A program made the translations under genes and the position numbers. From an uncultured Collinsella sp. (GTDB taxonomy: Bacteria > Actinomycetota > Coriobacteriia > Coriobacteriales > Coriobacteriaceae), in assembly GCA_902488525.1 (NCBI GenBank), contig CABTWP010000008.1, positions 1 to 51,782 of the forward strand: DNA of 51,782 nucleotides. Reading direction: 5' to 3'. Shown here one piece after another: positions 7,594 to 15,391 of this stretch. The notes below the pieces were generated by a model. It did not search any database. It was not told the origin of the DNA and saw nothing but the letters and a program-made list of their open reading frames with translations. The first letter of the stretch is position 1, and each line of letters starts with the position of its first letter.

Positions 7594-8970
7594 TTAGAGC
7601 GTGATGATGTCCGAGATATCGAGGGCTTGAGCGTCGGCGGCATCGTGCGTGGCAAGCAAGAGCATGCGGCCGTCGAGCAGGTCGAGCACGACCTCGGCCG
7701 TCGCATCGCGCGTGGCGGTATCTAAACCGGTAAAGGGCTCGTCGAGAATCACCGCGCCGCCCGGGCACAGCAGGGCGCGGGCAATCTCAACGCGGCGGCG
7801 CTGCCCGCCCGAAAGCTCGGCCGCGCGAGCATGCACATCGACCCCCGGCACCAACAGGCGCAACAGGGCTGCAGCGCTCGAGGCGTCCACGTGCGCATCG
7901 GCGCACACCAGCACGTTATCCAGCGTCGAGGCGGACTCGACCAAGCGCGCATCCTGAAACACCATCGAGCACGGCGCGCACTCCCCCGCTGTCAACGAAA
8001 GCAACGTCGACTTACCCACACCCGAAGCGCCCATCACACAGATACGCCCACCCGCAGGCACGTTGAGCACCAGACCATCCAGCGCCGGCGCCCAGGGCGC
8101 ACGATCGCCCACGGCAAGCGCAAGCTCCGCTGCAGCGCCATCGCTCGCAGCCCCCGCACACCCGCGCAGTCCATGTCCATGCGCCCGCACGGCCGCGCGC
8201 CACGCCACGGGTCCCGAAACCCGCAGCAGCCACACCAGCACGCGCTCACACGCCCACGAGGCGGCAACGACCAGCACGGTCCACGCCAGCAAATCAGCCG
8301 TCTCAATCAAAAGCTTTGCCTGATAGATGCGCTCACCCACGGTGCCCACCGCCATGCCGATCAGCTCGGCTGCCACGCCGGCCTTCCAGCTCATGCCGAT
8401 CACGGCGCGGGCGCACGAAAGCACAAACGGCAGGACTTCGCGCCAGGTATGGGCGCAAAACAGGCGCCAGCCGCGCACGCCATGCAGACGGAACATCTGC
8501 TCCAGCGGTTTATTCACCTGTGCCAAGCCCTCGGCCAGCGAAAAATACACGCCCGGCAGCGCCATCAAAAAGACCGCGGCGATGCTCACGCGCGCCGATC
8601 CCAACCAAATAAGCAGCAGGACCACCACGCAGGCAACCGGCGTCGCCTTAACAAACGAAAGCGCCGGAGCCACCAAGCGGGCAAACGCCCGCGAATGTGA
8701 CGAAATCCCGGCAAGCACGCCACCACACACCGCGGCAAGAGCCAGCCCGCCCAGTATCCGCGCGCCCGAGCCCGCCAAAATCGCCCAGGTACCGCCATCG
8801 CACACCAGGCGCAGCAGCGCCAAGGCAACAGCACCCGGCCCAGGCAAGATCAGCGGCTGCGCCACCAGCGCCGCCACCAGCGTCCACGCGGCAAGCCAAA
8901 AGGCGGCGACGGCACCGCCTGCCGCCACCGCCTTCATACGCTCTGTCATGTGTCGAGCAAACGCACGCAC
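7594..8970 (-). CDS. One-piece ABC transporter: permease fused to a compact ATPase
   Basis: A 458-residue fusion. Residues about 12-245 form an NrtB/SsuC/TauC-type permease with some six membrane segments and the EAA-like loop (HGVRGWRLFCAHTWREVLP). From about residue 265 comes an ABC ATPase: Walker A GASGVGKST near 313, Q-loop MVFQDARL, signature LSGGQRRRVEIARALL, Walker B AVILDEP and a switch His in LLATHD. These are normally two genes. The ATPase is also short: about 25 residues usually found between Walker A and the Q-loop are missing. The GTG at 8970 follows the lipoprotein stop by 3 nt, with GGAG overlapping that stop, so translation is probably coupled. The substrate is unknown; the family suggests a small organic anion. 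Confidence 0.85.
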   Translation of the reverse strand: MRAFARHMTERMKAVAAGGAVAAFWLAAWTLVAALVAQPLILPGPGAVALALLRLVCDGGTWAILAGSGARILGGLALAAVCGGVLAGISSHSRAFARLVAPALSFVKATPVACVVVLLLIWLGSARVSIAAVFLMALPGVYFSLAEGLAQVNKPLEQMFRLHGVRGWRLFCAHTWREVLPFVLSCARAVIGMSWKAGVAAELIGMAVGTVGERIYQAKLLIETADLLAWTVLVVAASWACERVLVWLLRVSGPVAWRAAVRAHGHGLRGCAGAASDGAAAELALAVGDRAPWAPALDGLVLNVPAGGRICVMGASGVGKSTLLSLTAGECAPCSMVFQDARLVESASTLDNVLVCADAHVDASSAAALLRLLVPGVDVHARAAELSGGQRRRVEIARALLCPGGAVILDEPFTGLDTATRDATAEVVLDLLDGRMLLLATHDAADAQALDISDIITL

Positions 8971-8973
8971 GGG

Positions 8974-10029
8974 CTACTCCATGTAGTAGAAATCGTCAGC
9001 CGGAAGTTTACCACCCACGGCGCTCGCGTCCGCGTCGGCCAGCACCTGCAGGTACCCGCCGAGCGCCGCTTTCATATCCTTGCCCGTCTGGCAGACAAGC
9101 ATGCACCCGGGAATCGCCTTCTCAGAGATCTTGGCGTTGTCCACGATGCCGACATCGACCACGGCCTGCGCCCAGTCTGCCGGCGCCACATTGACAGCCT
9201 TAACGCTCGCCGCATGGCATCTCAAGAACTCCGCCACGGCCTCGGGATGTTCCTCGGCAAACGCGCGGCGCACCACGGTCACGCCCGTCAGCAGGCGCGA
9301 ACCCGTGTCACCCGCCAGCTCATCCCACACATCGGTCAAACTTACCGGCGCTGACAGCTTGCCCTCGCTCTTGGCGATGGCAGCGGTCTTGAACGGCTCC
9401 GGCAGCACGCCCACGGCGGACGGATCGGCAAGCAAGGCCGACAGCACCTCGGTGGGCTCGCTCTTAAACTCGAGCGCCACCTGGCCGGTCAGGCCCGCGC
9501 GCTCCAGCAGGTAGTTCATGACGTACTCCGGCGTGGTGCCCTTGCCCGTCATGTAGACGGTATGGCCCGCCAGATCGCCAAACGAGGTCACACTCGCGTC
9601 GCCCGTCACCACGTTCAGCACACCCAGCGTGTTGATGTCGATGACCTGCACCGCGCCCTCGGTCTTGTTGTAGAGTACGCTCGCCACGTTGGCCGGCACC
9701 AGGGCAATGTCGATATCGCCCTGAATGACCTTGGGCACAATCTCATCGGCGGCAGTATTCATCGCAAAGTCGAACTCATTGTCCGTCTCGCCATCGGCCG
9801 CCCGGTCCATAAACTGCACCAGGCCAATCGAGGTCGGCCCCTTGAGCGAGGCGACGTGCACCTCGACCGGCTCTGCAGCAGCACCGGCGCCGTCTGTGGC
9901 AGCCGAGCCCGCGGCGGACCCGGCACCAGCAGCCCCGCCGCCACAGCCCGCGAGCGCAAGCGACAGGGCGCCCGCGGCGAGCGCCGAGGCAAACCCCCGG
10001 CGCGACAGCTCAACATCAAACGCACGCAT
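8974..10029 (-). CDS. ABC transporter substrate-binding lipoprotein, NMT1/TauA-like
   Basis: A 351-residue exported lipoprotein. Its N-terminus has SRRGF (weakly twin-arginine-like), a hydrophobic stretch and the lipobox LAGC with Cys29 as the likely lipidated residue, followed by a Gly/Ala-rich linker. The body resembles NMT1/SsuA-type solute-binding proteins: an early VHVASLKGPTSIGLVQFMD strand-helix, DIALVPANVASVLYNKT, FGDLAGHTVYMTGKG and VLPEPFKTAA. It is the expected receptor for the fused permease-ATPase encoded 3 nt downstream. GAGGGGG precedes the ATG and the hydrogenase stop is 2 nt upstream, so all are one operon. Placement behind an [FeFe]-hydrogenase is unusual. The ligand cannot be predicted. 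Confidence 0.85.
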   Translation of the reverse strand: MRAFDVELSRRGFASALAAGALSLALAGCGGGAAGAGSAAGSAATDGAGAAAEPVEVHVASLKGPTSIGLVQFMDRAADGETDNEFDFAMNTAADEIVPKVIQGDIDIALVPANVASVLYNKTEGAVQVIDINTLGVLNVVTGDASVTSFGDLAGHTVYMTGKGTTPEYVMNYLLERAGLTGQVALEFKSEPTEVLSALLADPSAVGVLPEPFKTAAIAKSEGKLSAPVSLTDVWDELAGDTGSRLLTGVTVVRRAFAEEHPEAVAEFLRCHAASVKAVNVAPADWAQAVVDVGIVDNAKISEKAIPGCMLVCQTGKDMKAALGGYLQVLADADASAVGGKLPADDFYYME

Positions 10030-10031
10030 GG

Positions 10032-11843
10032 CTAGCACGCCCCCTCGTTGGGCATCGACCAGGCGTGATGGTCGGTATGCAGCAACTCCTCGGCCAGTGG
10101 CGAGAGCGGCGCGCCCAAGAACTCGCGATAGCACGCCTGGACATCGGGATTCTCGTGCGAGAAGCGAATGTCCGCAGCGGCATCCAGACCCCACAGCACC
10201 TGACCGCGCTCGGCTGCCAGCTCGCAGCCGTCGTGGATGGGCTGACCGCCGCCACCGACGCAGCCGCCCGGGCATGCCATGACCTCAACGAAGTCATAGC
10301 TCACGCGGCCGTCGCGAATCGCGTCGAGCAGACGGGCGGCATTGCCCAGCCCGTGTGCCACGGCGACGCGTACCTTGGTGCCATCGATATCGGTCACGGC
10401 TTCCTTCCAGCCGTCCAGGCCGCGCACATCGGTAAAGAAGTCGGCGTCGGGGTTCTTGCCCGTCACCAGGTAATAGGCCGAGCGCACGGCGGCCTCCATC
10501 ACGCCGCCCGTGGCGCCAAAGATCACACCCGCACCCGTGCCAAAGCCTAGCGGCGTATCGAGTGGCTCCTCAACCAGCGTGTCCACGCTCACGTGGTTCG
10601 CGCGGATCATGCGCACCATCTCGCGCACCGTCAGCGCAACGTCCACATCGGGCGTGCCGTCCTCGCCCACCATGCTCGGCAGCGCGCACTCGGCCTTCTT
10701 GGCCGTGCACGGCATCACGGACACCACAAACAGACGCTCGGGCTCCACGCCCAGCACCTTGGCGTAGTAGGTCTTGGCGATGGCGCCGAACATCTGCTGC
10801 GGCGACTTGGACGTGGACAGGCTGTCGACAAACTCGGGGTAACGCGCCTTCACAAAGCGCACCCAGCCCGGGCAGCAGCTCGTAAACATGGGCCAACCGC
10901 GGCTGTCGTCCTCGCCCTTGGCGGCCTTACCCAGGCGCTCGAGCAGTTCGGAGCCCTCTTCCATAATGGTGAGGTCGGCCGAGAAATCGGTGTCGAACAC
11001 GTACTCAAAGCCAACGCGGCGCAGTGCGCAAGCCAGGCGCTCAACGGTAGCCTCCTCGCGCGGAATGCCGAGTTCCTCTCCCCAGGCGCTACGCACGGCC
11101 GGCGCAATCTGCACCAGCACGATCTTATCGGGATCGGCGAGAGCATCGAACACGGTCTCGGTATCGTCACGCTCGCGCAGGGCGCCCGTCGGGCAATGCG
11201 TGATGCACTGACCGCACGCGACGCAATCGGTCTTGCCGATCGGCGCACGCCCGCGGGTGCCCACGGCGGTATGCGTGGCGCGGTTGGTCAGGTCCCAAAT
11301 CCCTAGGCCCTGCACGCTCTCGCACACCTTGATGCAGCGCATGCATTTAATGCACTTGTCGTTATCGCGGATGATGGGAAAATCGAAGTCCCAGCCCTCG
11401 CGCGCTAGGTGCTGCTCGTACGGCAGATAGAAGATGCCCAGGTCGTTGGCGATGGTCTGCAGGTTGCAGTTACCACTGCGCACGCAGCTCGTACAGCGCG
11501 AGTCGTGCTGGGACAGCAGCAGCTGCACGTTGGTGCGTCGCGCCTCGCGGGCTTTGGGGCTGTTGGTGCGGACCACCATGCCGTCGAGCACATAGTTGTT
11601 GCAGGCGGCAACCAGCTGGTCGCAGCCCTCGACCTCGACCACGCACACGCGGCAACCGCCAATCTCGTTTAGATCGCGCAGGTAGCACAGGGTGGGAATC
11701 TGGATGCCGACGGACTTGGCTGCGTCCAGGATCGTGGTGCGCTCGGGCACCACGACCTCGCAATTATCGATAGTGAGCTTAACCATGTTGAGTGCTCCGC
11801 TTTCGGTGTTGTCGCTGACAGTGGGGTTGTTGGGCTCTACCAT
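10032..11843 (-). CDS. [FeFe]-hydrogenase catalytic subunit (HydA/HndD type)
   Basis: A 603-residue M3-type [FeFe]-hydrogenase, which interconverts H2 with protons and electrons in the cytoplasm. In order: a [2Fe-2S] domain (Cys53, Cys64, Cys67, Cys81), a His-ligated [4Fe-4S] site (His113, Cys117, Cys120, Cys126), two [4Fe-4S] motifs (CIKCMRCIKVC and CVACGQCITHC), and the H-cluster domain. H-cluster motifs are canonical: TSCCPGW (Cys323 proton relay, Cys324 ligand), MPCTAKKAE (Cys379) and MACPGGCVGGGGQP (Cys524, Cys528). Start is the ATG at 11843 with GGGAGGA; an ATG at 11786 is possible. It overlaps the upstream flavoprotein gene by 7 nt. Maturases HydE, F and G are not in the window. Confidence 0.95.
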   Translation of the reverse strand: MVEPNNPTVSDNTESGALNMVKLTIDNCEVVVPERTTILDAAKSVGIQIPTLCYLRDLNEIGGCRVCVVEVEGCDQLVAACNNYVLDGMVVRTNSPKAREARRTNVQLLLSQHDSRCTSCVRSGNCNLQTIANDLGIFYLPYEQHLAREGWDFDFPIIRDNDKCIKCMRCIKVCESVQGLGIWDLTNRATHTAVGTRGRAPIGKTDCVACGQCITHCPTGALRERDDTETVFDALADPDKIVLVQIAPAVRSAWGEELGIPREEATVERLACALRRVGFEYVFDTDFSADLTIMEEGSELLERLGKAAKGEDDSRGWPMFTSCCPGWVRFVKARYPEFVDSLSTSKSPQQMFGAIAKTYYAKVLGVEPERLFVVSVMPCTAKKAECALPSMVGEDGTPDVDVALTVREMVRMIRANHVSVDTLVEEPLDTPLGFGTGAGVIFGATGGVMEAAVRSAYYLVTGKNPDADFFTDVRGLDGWKEAVTDIDGTKVRVAVAHGLGNAARLLDAIRDGRVSYDFVEVMACPGGCVGGGGQPIHDGCELAAERGQVLWGLDAAADIRFSHENPDVQACYREFLGAPLSPLAEELLHTDHHAWSMPNEGAC

Positions 11844-13669
11844 TCCAGGTTCCTCCCTCCGCGGAACGCGCCAAATCCAAAGTGGTCGCAACGCAGGCAG
11901 CGGCTTGCCTCCTGGCGTGCCTCCTCCTCGGTGAGGCCCTGCTCGACCAGATTCCAATCGTGGATGCGCTCGCCGGCCTCGCGCTCGCCCAGCTCGCAGC
12001 GGCCGCACTCGTGCTTGCCCTTAAACTGCACGGTCGGCAGTTCGACGTCGAGCTTGATCTTGTGGTCAAAGCCCAGATAGCGATCGATATTTGCCGAAGC
12101 AACGCGGCCGGCGTTGATGGCCCGGATGACGGTGGCGGGACCGGTCTGGCAGTCGCCGCCGCTAAAGAGGCCATCAAAGTTAGGCACGGCGCCATCCGAA
12201 TCGGTGACCACGCAGCCCCACTTACAGGCGATGCCCATGTCCTCAAACGGCTTGGAGTCGATGTCCTGACCAATGGCCACAAACACGCGCTCGCAGGGAA
12301 TGACGCGCTCGGGCGTGGCGGCGGCACGCGGGGCCGGACGCCCACGACGGGGCTCGCCGATAATCTGCGGCTGCACGCGCAGGCCACTCACGCGACCTTC
12401 CTCGCCCGTCTCAATAGCGAGCGGTGCGGTGAGCTCCAGAACCTCGCAGCCCTCGGCCTGGGCGCCGGCAATCTCGGCATCCTGGGCCGTCATGTCGCAG
12501 ATGCGACGGCGGTAGACGATGCTCACCTTTTCGGCACCGCAGCGCACGGCAGAGCGCGCCACGTCCATGGCCACATTGCCGCCGCCGATGACGCACACGC
12601 GCTGGCCGCTCAGGTCGGGCAGCTCGTCGTCGCCGATGGCACGCAGCATCTTGACGGCCGACTCCACGCCGAGCGCCTCTTCGCCCGGAAGGCCGAGCTT
12701 CTTATCGCTGTGGGCGCCAATGGCCAGGTAGACGGCATCGAACTCGTCGCGCAGGCGGGCAAGCTCCTCGCCGTTGACGGAGTGGTCGAGTTCCACGTCG
12801 ATGCCGGCGCTCAAGATCCAGTCGATCTCGGCCTGCAGGCGCTCGCGCGGCAGACGGTAACTGGGGATGCCATAGCGCAGCATGCCGCCCAGGTGGTGGC
12901 GCTGTTCAAAGATGGTCACCTTATGGCCCATCACGGCCAGGTAGTAGGCGCAGGAAAGGCCGGCCGGACCGCCGCCAACCACGGCGATGCGCTTGCCGGT
13001 GTTGTCGGCCACTCTAGGCTTGTAATCGTTGAGGTCGCTGTGCTCAACGGCAAAACGCTTGAGGGCGAGGATGTTCATGGGATCGTCGACCATGCCACGA
13101 CGGCAGTGCATCTCGCAGGGATGCTCGCACACCAGGCCGCAAACGAGCGGCAGTGGGTTGTTCTTGCGGATGACCTTGACGGCATCGGCATAGCGGCCGG
13201 CCTCGACGAGCGAAATGTACCCGGGAATGTCGACGTGCGCCGGGCAGCCCGAGACGCACGGGACGCGGGCCTCGCGGTCAAAGCCACAGGAGTGCTCGCG
13301 GATATGGTGCTCAAAATCATCGCGGAAACCGCGGATGGCGGTGAGTGCCATGGCGCCGGCCTCGTAGCCGATAGCGCAGTCGCTCGAAAGATAGATGGTG
13401 CGGGCGGTGCGCTCAATCAGATTGAGCGTGGACTCGTCGGCGCGGCCCTCGAGCACATCGGCGAGCAGGTCGCTCAGCGCGCTCAGGCCCACGCGGCAGG
13501 GCGTGCACTTGCCGCAGCTCTGGGTGGAGCACAGGTTGACGAGCGCCGCCGTAAACTCGACGGGGCACGGGGCGAGCGAACTCACCGCCAGACGGCGCCC
13601 GAGCGCATCGTGCAGGTCGTCCATGACGGCCTGAGCGTGGCTGCGTTCCATTACGTGCAGTCGTGCCAT
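11837..13669 (-). CDS. Fe-S flavoprotein: NuoF-type cluster domain fused to GltD-like NAD(P)H oxidoreductase
   Basis: A 610-residue protein. Residues 40-128 match the C-terminal Fe-S part of NuoF/HndC (SCGKCTPCRVG, Cys52, Cys55, Cys58 and Cys98) but the NuoF FMN/NADH domain is absent. From 135 on it resembles the glutamate synthase small subunit: N-terminal cluster cysteines (CVSGCPAHVDIPGYI, CGLVCEHPCEMHC), a FAD site GGGPAG at 232-237, and an NAD(P) site IGGGNVAMD at 361-369. A further Cys set (CGRCELGE, CLRCDHFGFG) closes the protein. It probably exchanges electrons between NAD(P)H and the hydrogenase encoded next, whose start it overlaps. Whether the pair bifurcates electrons is inference. 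ATG at 13669 is chosen for GAGGGG 7 nt upstream. Confidence 0.85.
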   Translation of the reverse strand: MARLHVMERSHAQAVMDDLHDALGRRLAVSSLAPCPVEFTAALVNLCSTQSCGKCTPCRVGLSALSDLLADVLEGRADESTLNLIERTARTIYLSSDCAIGYEAGAMALTAIRGFRDDFEHHIREHSCGFDREARVPCVSGCPAHVDIPGYISLVEAGRYADAVKVIRKNNPLPLVCGLVCEHPCEMHCRRGMVDDPMNILALKRFAVEHSDLNDYKPRVADNTGKRIAVVGGGPAGLSCAYYLAVMGHKVTIFEQRHHLGGMLRYGIPSYRLPRERLQAEIDWILSAGIDVELDHSVNGEELARLRDEFDAVYLAIGAHSDKKLGLPGEEALGVESAVKMLRAIGDDELPDLSGQRVCVIGGGNVAMDVARSAVRCGAEKVSIVYRRRICDMTAQDAEIAGAQAEGCEVLELTAPLAIETGEEGRVSGLRVQPQIIGEPRRGRPAPRAAATPERVIPCERVFVAIGQDIDSKPFEDMGIACKWGCVVTDSDGAVPNFDGLFSGGDCQTGPATVIRAINAGRVASANIDRYLGFDHKIKLDVELPTVQFKGKHECGRCELGEREAGERIHDWNLVEQGLTEEEARQEASRCLRCDHFGFGAFRGGRNLEW

Positions 13670-13899
13670 AAGATCCCCTCTCATGCGGCAGCCCGGAGGC
13701 GAGGCCGGGCGAAGTTGCTACACGCACAACACTGACCTAAAAAGTTGTTAGGTCTCCACGCAGTTCGGCAGGCGGCATGAAATGTCACCCTCAGCGGTGA
13801 AATAGAACATTACCGCAGATAAATGCCATATTTGATAAAACGCGTTACCAAATTGCAATATTGAATGTGAAAAAGAGCGCCTTACTATTTTTCCTTTTT

Positions 13900-13961
13900 G
13901 ATCCGTTTTCCTCCGTCCCCTTCGGATCACATGATCCCTTGGGAACGGAGGAAAACGGATC
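13900..13961. repeat. REP-like palindrome with CCTCCGTCCCC/GGAACGGAGG arms
   Basis: Arms 13900-13920 and 13941-13961 are complementary over 21 nt with one mismatch; the 20-nt loop holds a further GGATC...GATCC palindrome. The same GGGACGGAGGAAAA core appears singly at 7553-7567 and 37386-37400. With the next element it fills much of the gap 13670-14009. The rest of that gap is AT-rich and presumably holds the hydrogenase operon promoter, but I see no convincing -35/-10 pair. Confidence 0.65.
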
Positions 13962-13965
13962 GTTT

Positions 13966-13998
13966 TTGGTGCAAAAGGGCCAGGTTTATTTGCACCAA
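13966..13998. repeat. Small palindrome with CAGGTTTATTT core
   Basis: TTGGTGCAAA (13966-13975) pairs with TTTGCACCAA (13989-13998) around a GGGCCAGGTTTA centre. The same arrangement, with different arms, is at 47352-47389 and in looser form at 24824-24870, so this is a dispersed family. It lies 12 nt past the ferredoxin stop codon and could form a 3-prime hairpin on that message. Confidence 0.6.
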
Positions 13999-14009
13999 TC
14001 TCACTTGCG

Positions 14010-14771
14010 CTAGATAAAGAGCTCGCATTCCTTCCGCACGACGCAAACCTTGCTCAGCATCTGGGAAATAGCGGATAGCTTGTTGGGATCAAGCTTACGA
14101 GCGCCTCGCGGACATACGGCAATGCAGCGCATGCAGGAGATGCACGCCTCGCCAGCTGCTCGTTTGGGGTCACCCTTGTCGATAGCACAAACGGGGCACG
14201 CCGCGGCGCATGCACCGCAGGAGACACAATCCCCTGTTGCCTCGGGTGCCATGCGGTGACCTCCGGCTTGTTTATAAGGACGATTGCCGGGGATAGAGGG
14301 CTCGGACGCATCCTCAGCCAACAGCTTTTGCTGAATTTGCTGCGCAAACTCTGCGAGCTGCGCCGCATCCTGCGCATCCGGACGACCGGCAGCAAACTGT
14401 CGCGCAATGGAATGTTCTGCAATGGCCGCAACTGCCGCGATCACCCGGAATCCCGCATGCTTCGCAACGTCCTCCAGCTCTACGAGCGTGTCCTCAAACG
14501 CGCGGTTTCCGTATACACAAACCAAAACAGCCCGAGCCCCGTTGCCGCGCACCATGCCCAACCGGTCAGCCACCACAGCCGGGATTCTACCGGCATACGC
14601 CGGCACGGAGATAACAGCCACGTCGTCCTTCGTCATCGAGACCTCGTGGAAATCCAACCCGCTATCGGTCAGATCGACGGTAACAGTATTCTTGTCCAGC
14701 GCTCCAGCCACAAGGCAAGACACCTTCTCCGTTCCACCCGTCGGACTAAACACAATTTCGAATACGCTCAT
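14010..14771 (-). CDS. EFR1 family flavodoxin-ferredoxin fusion
   Basis: A 253-residue electron carrier. The N-terminal half is flavodoxin-like, with an FMN phosphate loop FSPTGGTEK near residue 8 and a VPAYAGRIPAVV segment near residue 56. The C-terminal part has two [4Fe-4S] ferredoxin motifs, CVSCGACAAACPVC and CISCMRCIAVCPRGA. This architecture is the EFR1 type, common in anaerobes. It is expected to shuttle low-potential electrons in the cytoplasm; the partner is unknown. AGGGGGAGGG precedes the ATG. It lies 340 nt upstream of the hydrogenase operon on the same strand, with palindromes between, so it is probably a separate transcript but could supply the same electron pool. Confidence 0.88.
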   Translation of the reverse strand: MSVFEIVFSPTGGTEKVSCLVAGALDKNTVTVDLTDSGLDFHEVSMTKDDVAVISVPAYAGRIPAVVADRLGMVRGNGARAVLVCVYGNRAFEDTLVELEDVAKHAGFRVIAAVAAIAEHSIARQFAAGRPDAQDAAQLAEFAQQIQQKLLAEDASEPSIPGNRPYKQAGGHRMAPEATGDCVSCGACAAACPVCAIDKGDPKRAAGEACISCMRCIAVCPRGARKLDPNKLSAISQMLSKVCVVRKECELFI

Positions 14772-14982
14772 CTAGACACCCTCCCCCTACGCTCAGCAAC
14801 GCGTCAAGCCGTTTTCACATCCAGCCAGAGTATACGGCACGTGGGGTCCCCGTTTTAATGCACCAAGCACCCCAATGCACCCACCCTACGCTGTCTGCCT
14901 CTTCATTTTGCATAAATTATGGTACAGATTGTATATATTTACGGAATACCGCTGTGTTCTCCTGAGGTACCCCATCCTGGCC

Positions 14983-15216
14983 CGTGCAAAAAACGGAGTA
15001 TTCTGCAACGTGACCACGCTAGCACCGCCGCGGGTGGGCAAAACTGTAGGGCGCCGTATCATTCTAAGTCCCGACATGGCGAAAATACGCGCCCCTGCTC
15101 CGGAAAACGGCGAAATCTGACTCAGAACGCTCGCTAGGGATATCCGAAAGCCACCGTTGGCGACGTCAAATCATATGCAGACAACTCGAACTGCAGAATA
15201 CTCCAAAAAATGCACG
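14983..15216. repeat. 234-bp element with 21-nt inverted ends, copy 2
   Basis: Left end 14983-15003 is identical to the left end at 1338-1358; right end 15196-15216 is its imperfect inversion (TTTTTTGG in place of AAAAAACGG). The interior does not match copy 1. Upstream, GAGGTACCCCA (14964-14974) and TTTTGCATAAAT (14907-14918) also recur in copy 1. It lies in the 620-nt gene-free gap 14772-15391, which otherwise holds only the helicase terminator. I find no plausible coding region in the gap. Confidence 0.6.
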
Positions 15217-15324
15217 GCGCACCCCATGGGACCCATTGCCGCATGGCAGGAAACAGGTCCACGGCATCCTCTAGATGCATTCCCGAGGAAATCACATTTG
15301 AACTAGCGATCGGATACGACAAAC

Positions 15325-15357
15325 AAAAAGGGCCCCGAGCGTAGTTGCTCGGGACCC
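15325..15357 (-). terminator. Intrinsic terminator of the DEAD-box helicase gene
   Basis: An 11-bp GC-rich stem (15330-15340 with 15347-15357, one wobble pair) and a 6-nt loop are followed on the minus strand by five T residues (15329-15325). It lies 35 nt past the helicase stop codon. Confidence 0.9.
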
Positions 15358-15391
15358 TTGGTTCACCTCGCTCTAGCGGGCGATGCGTATG

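Noticed and set aside
11882..13735. A 617-codon frame antisense to the hydrogenase flavoprotein gene
   Set aside because: Shadow of a gene with clear Fe-S and FAD motifs; no ribosome site.
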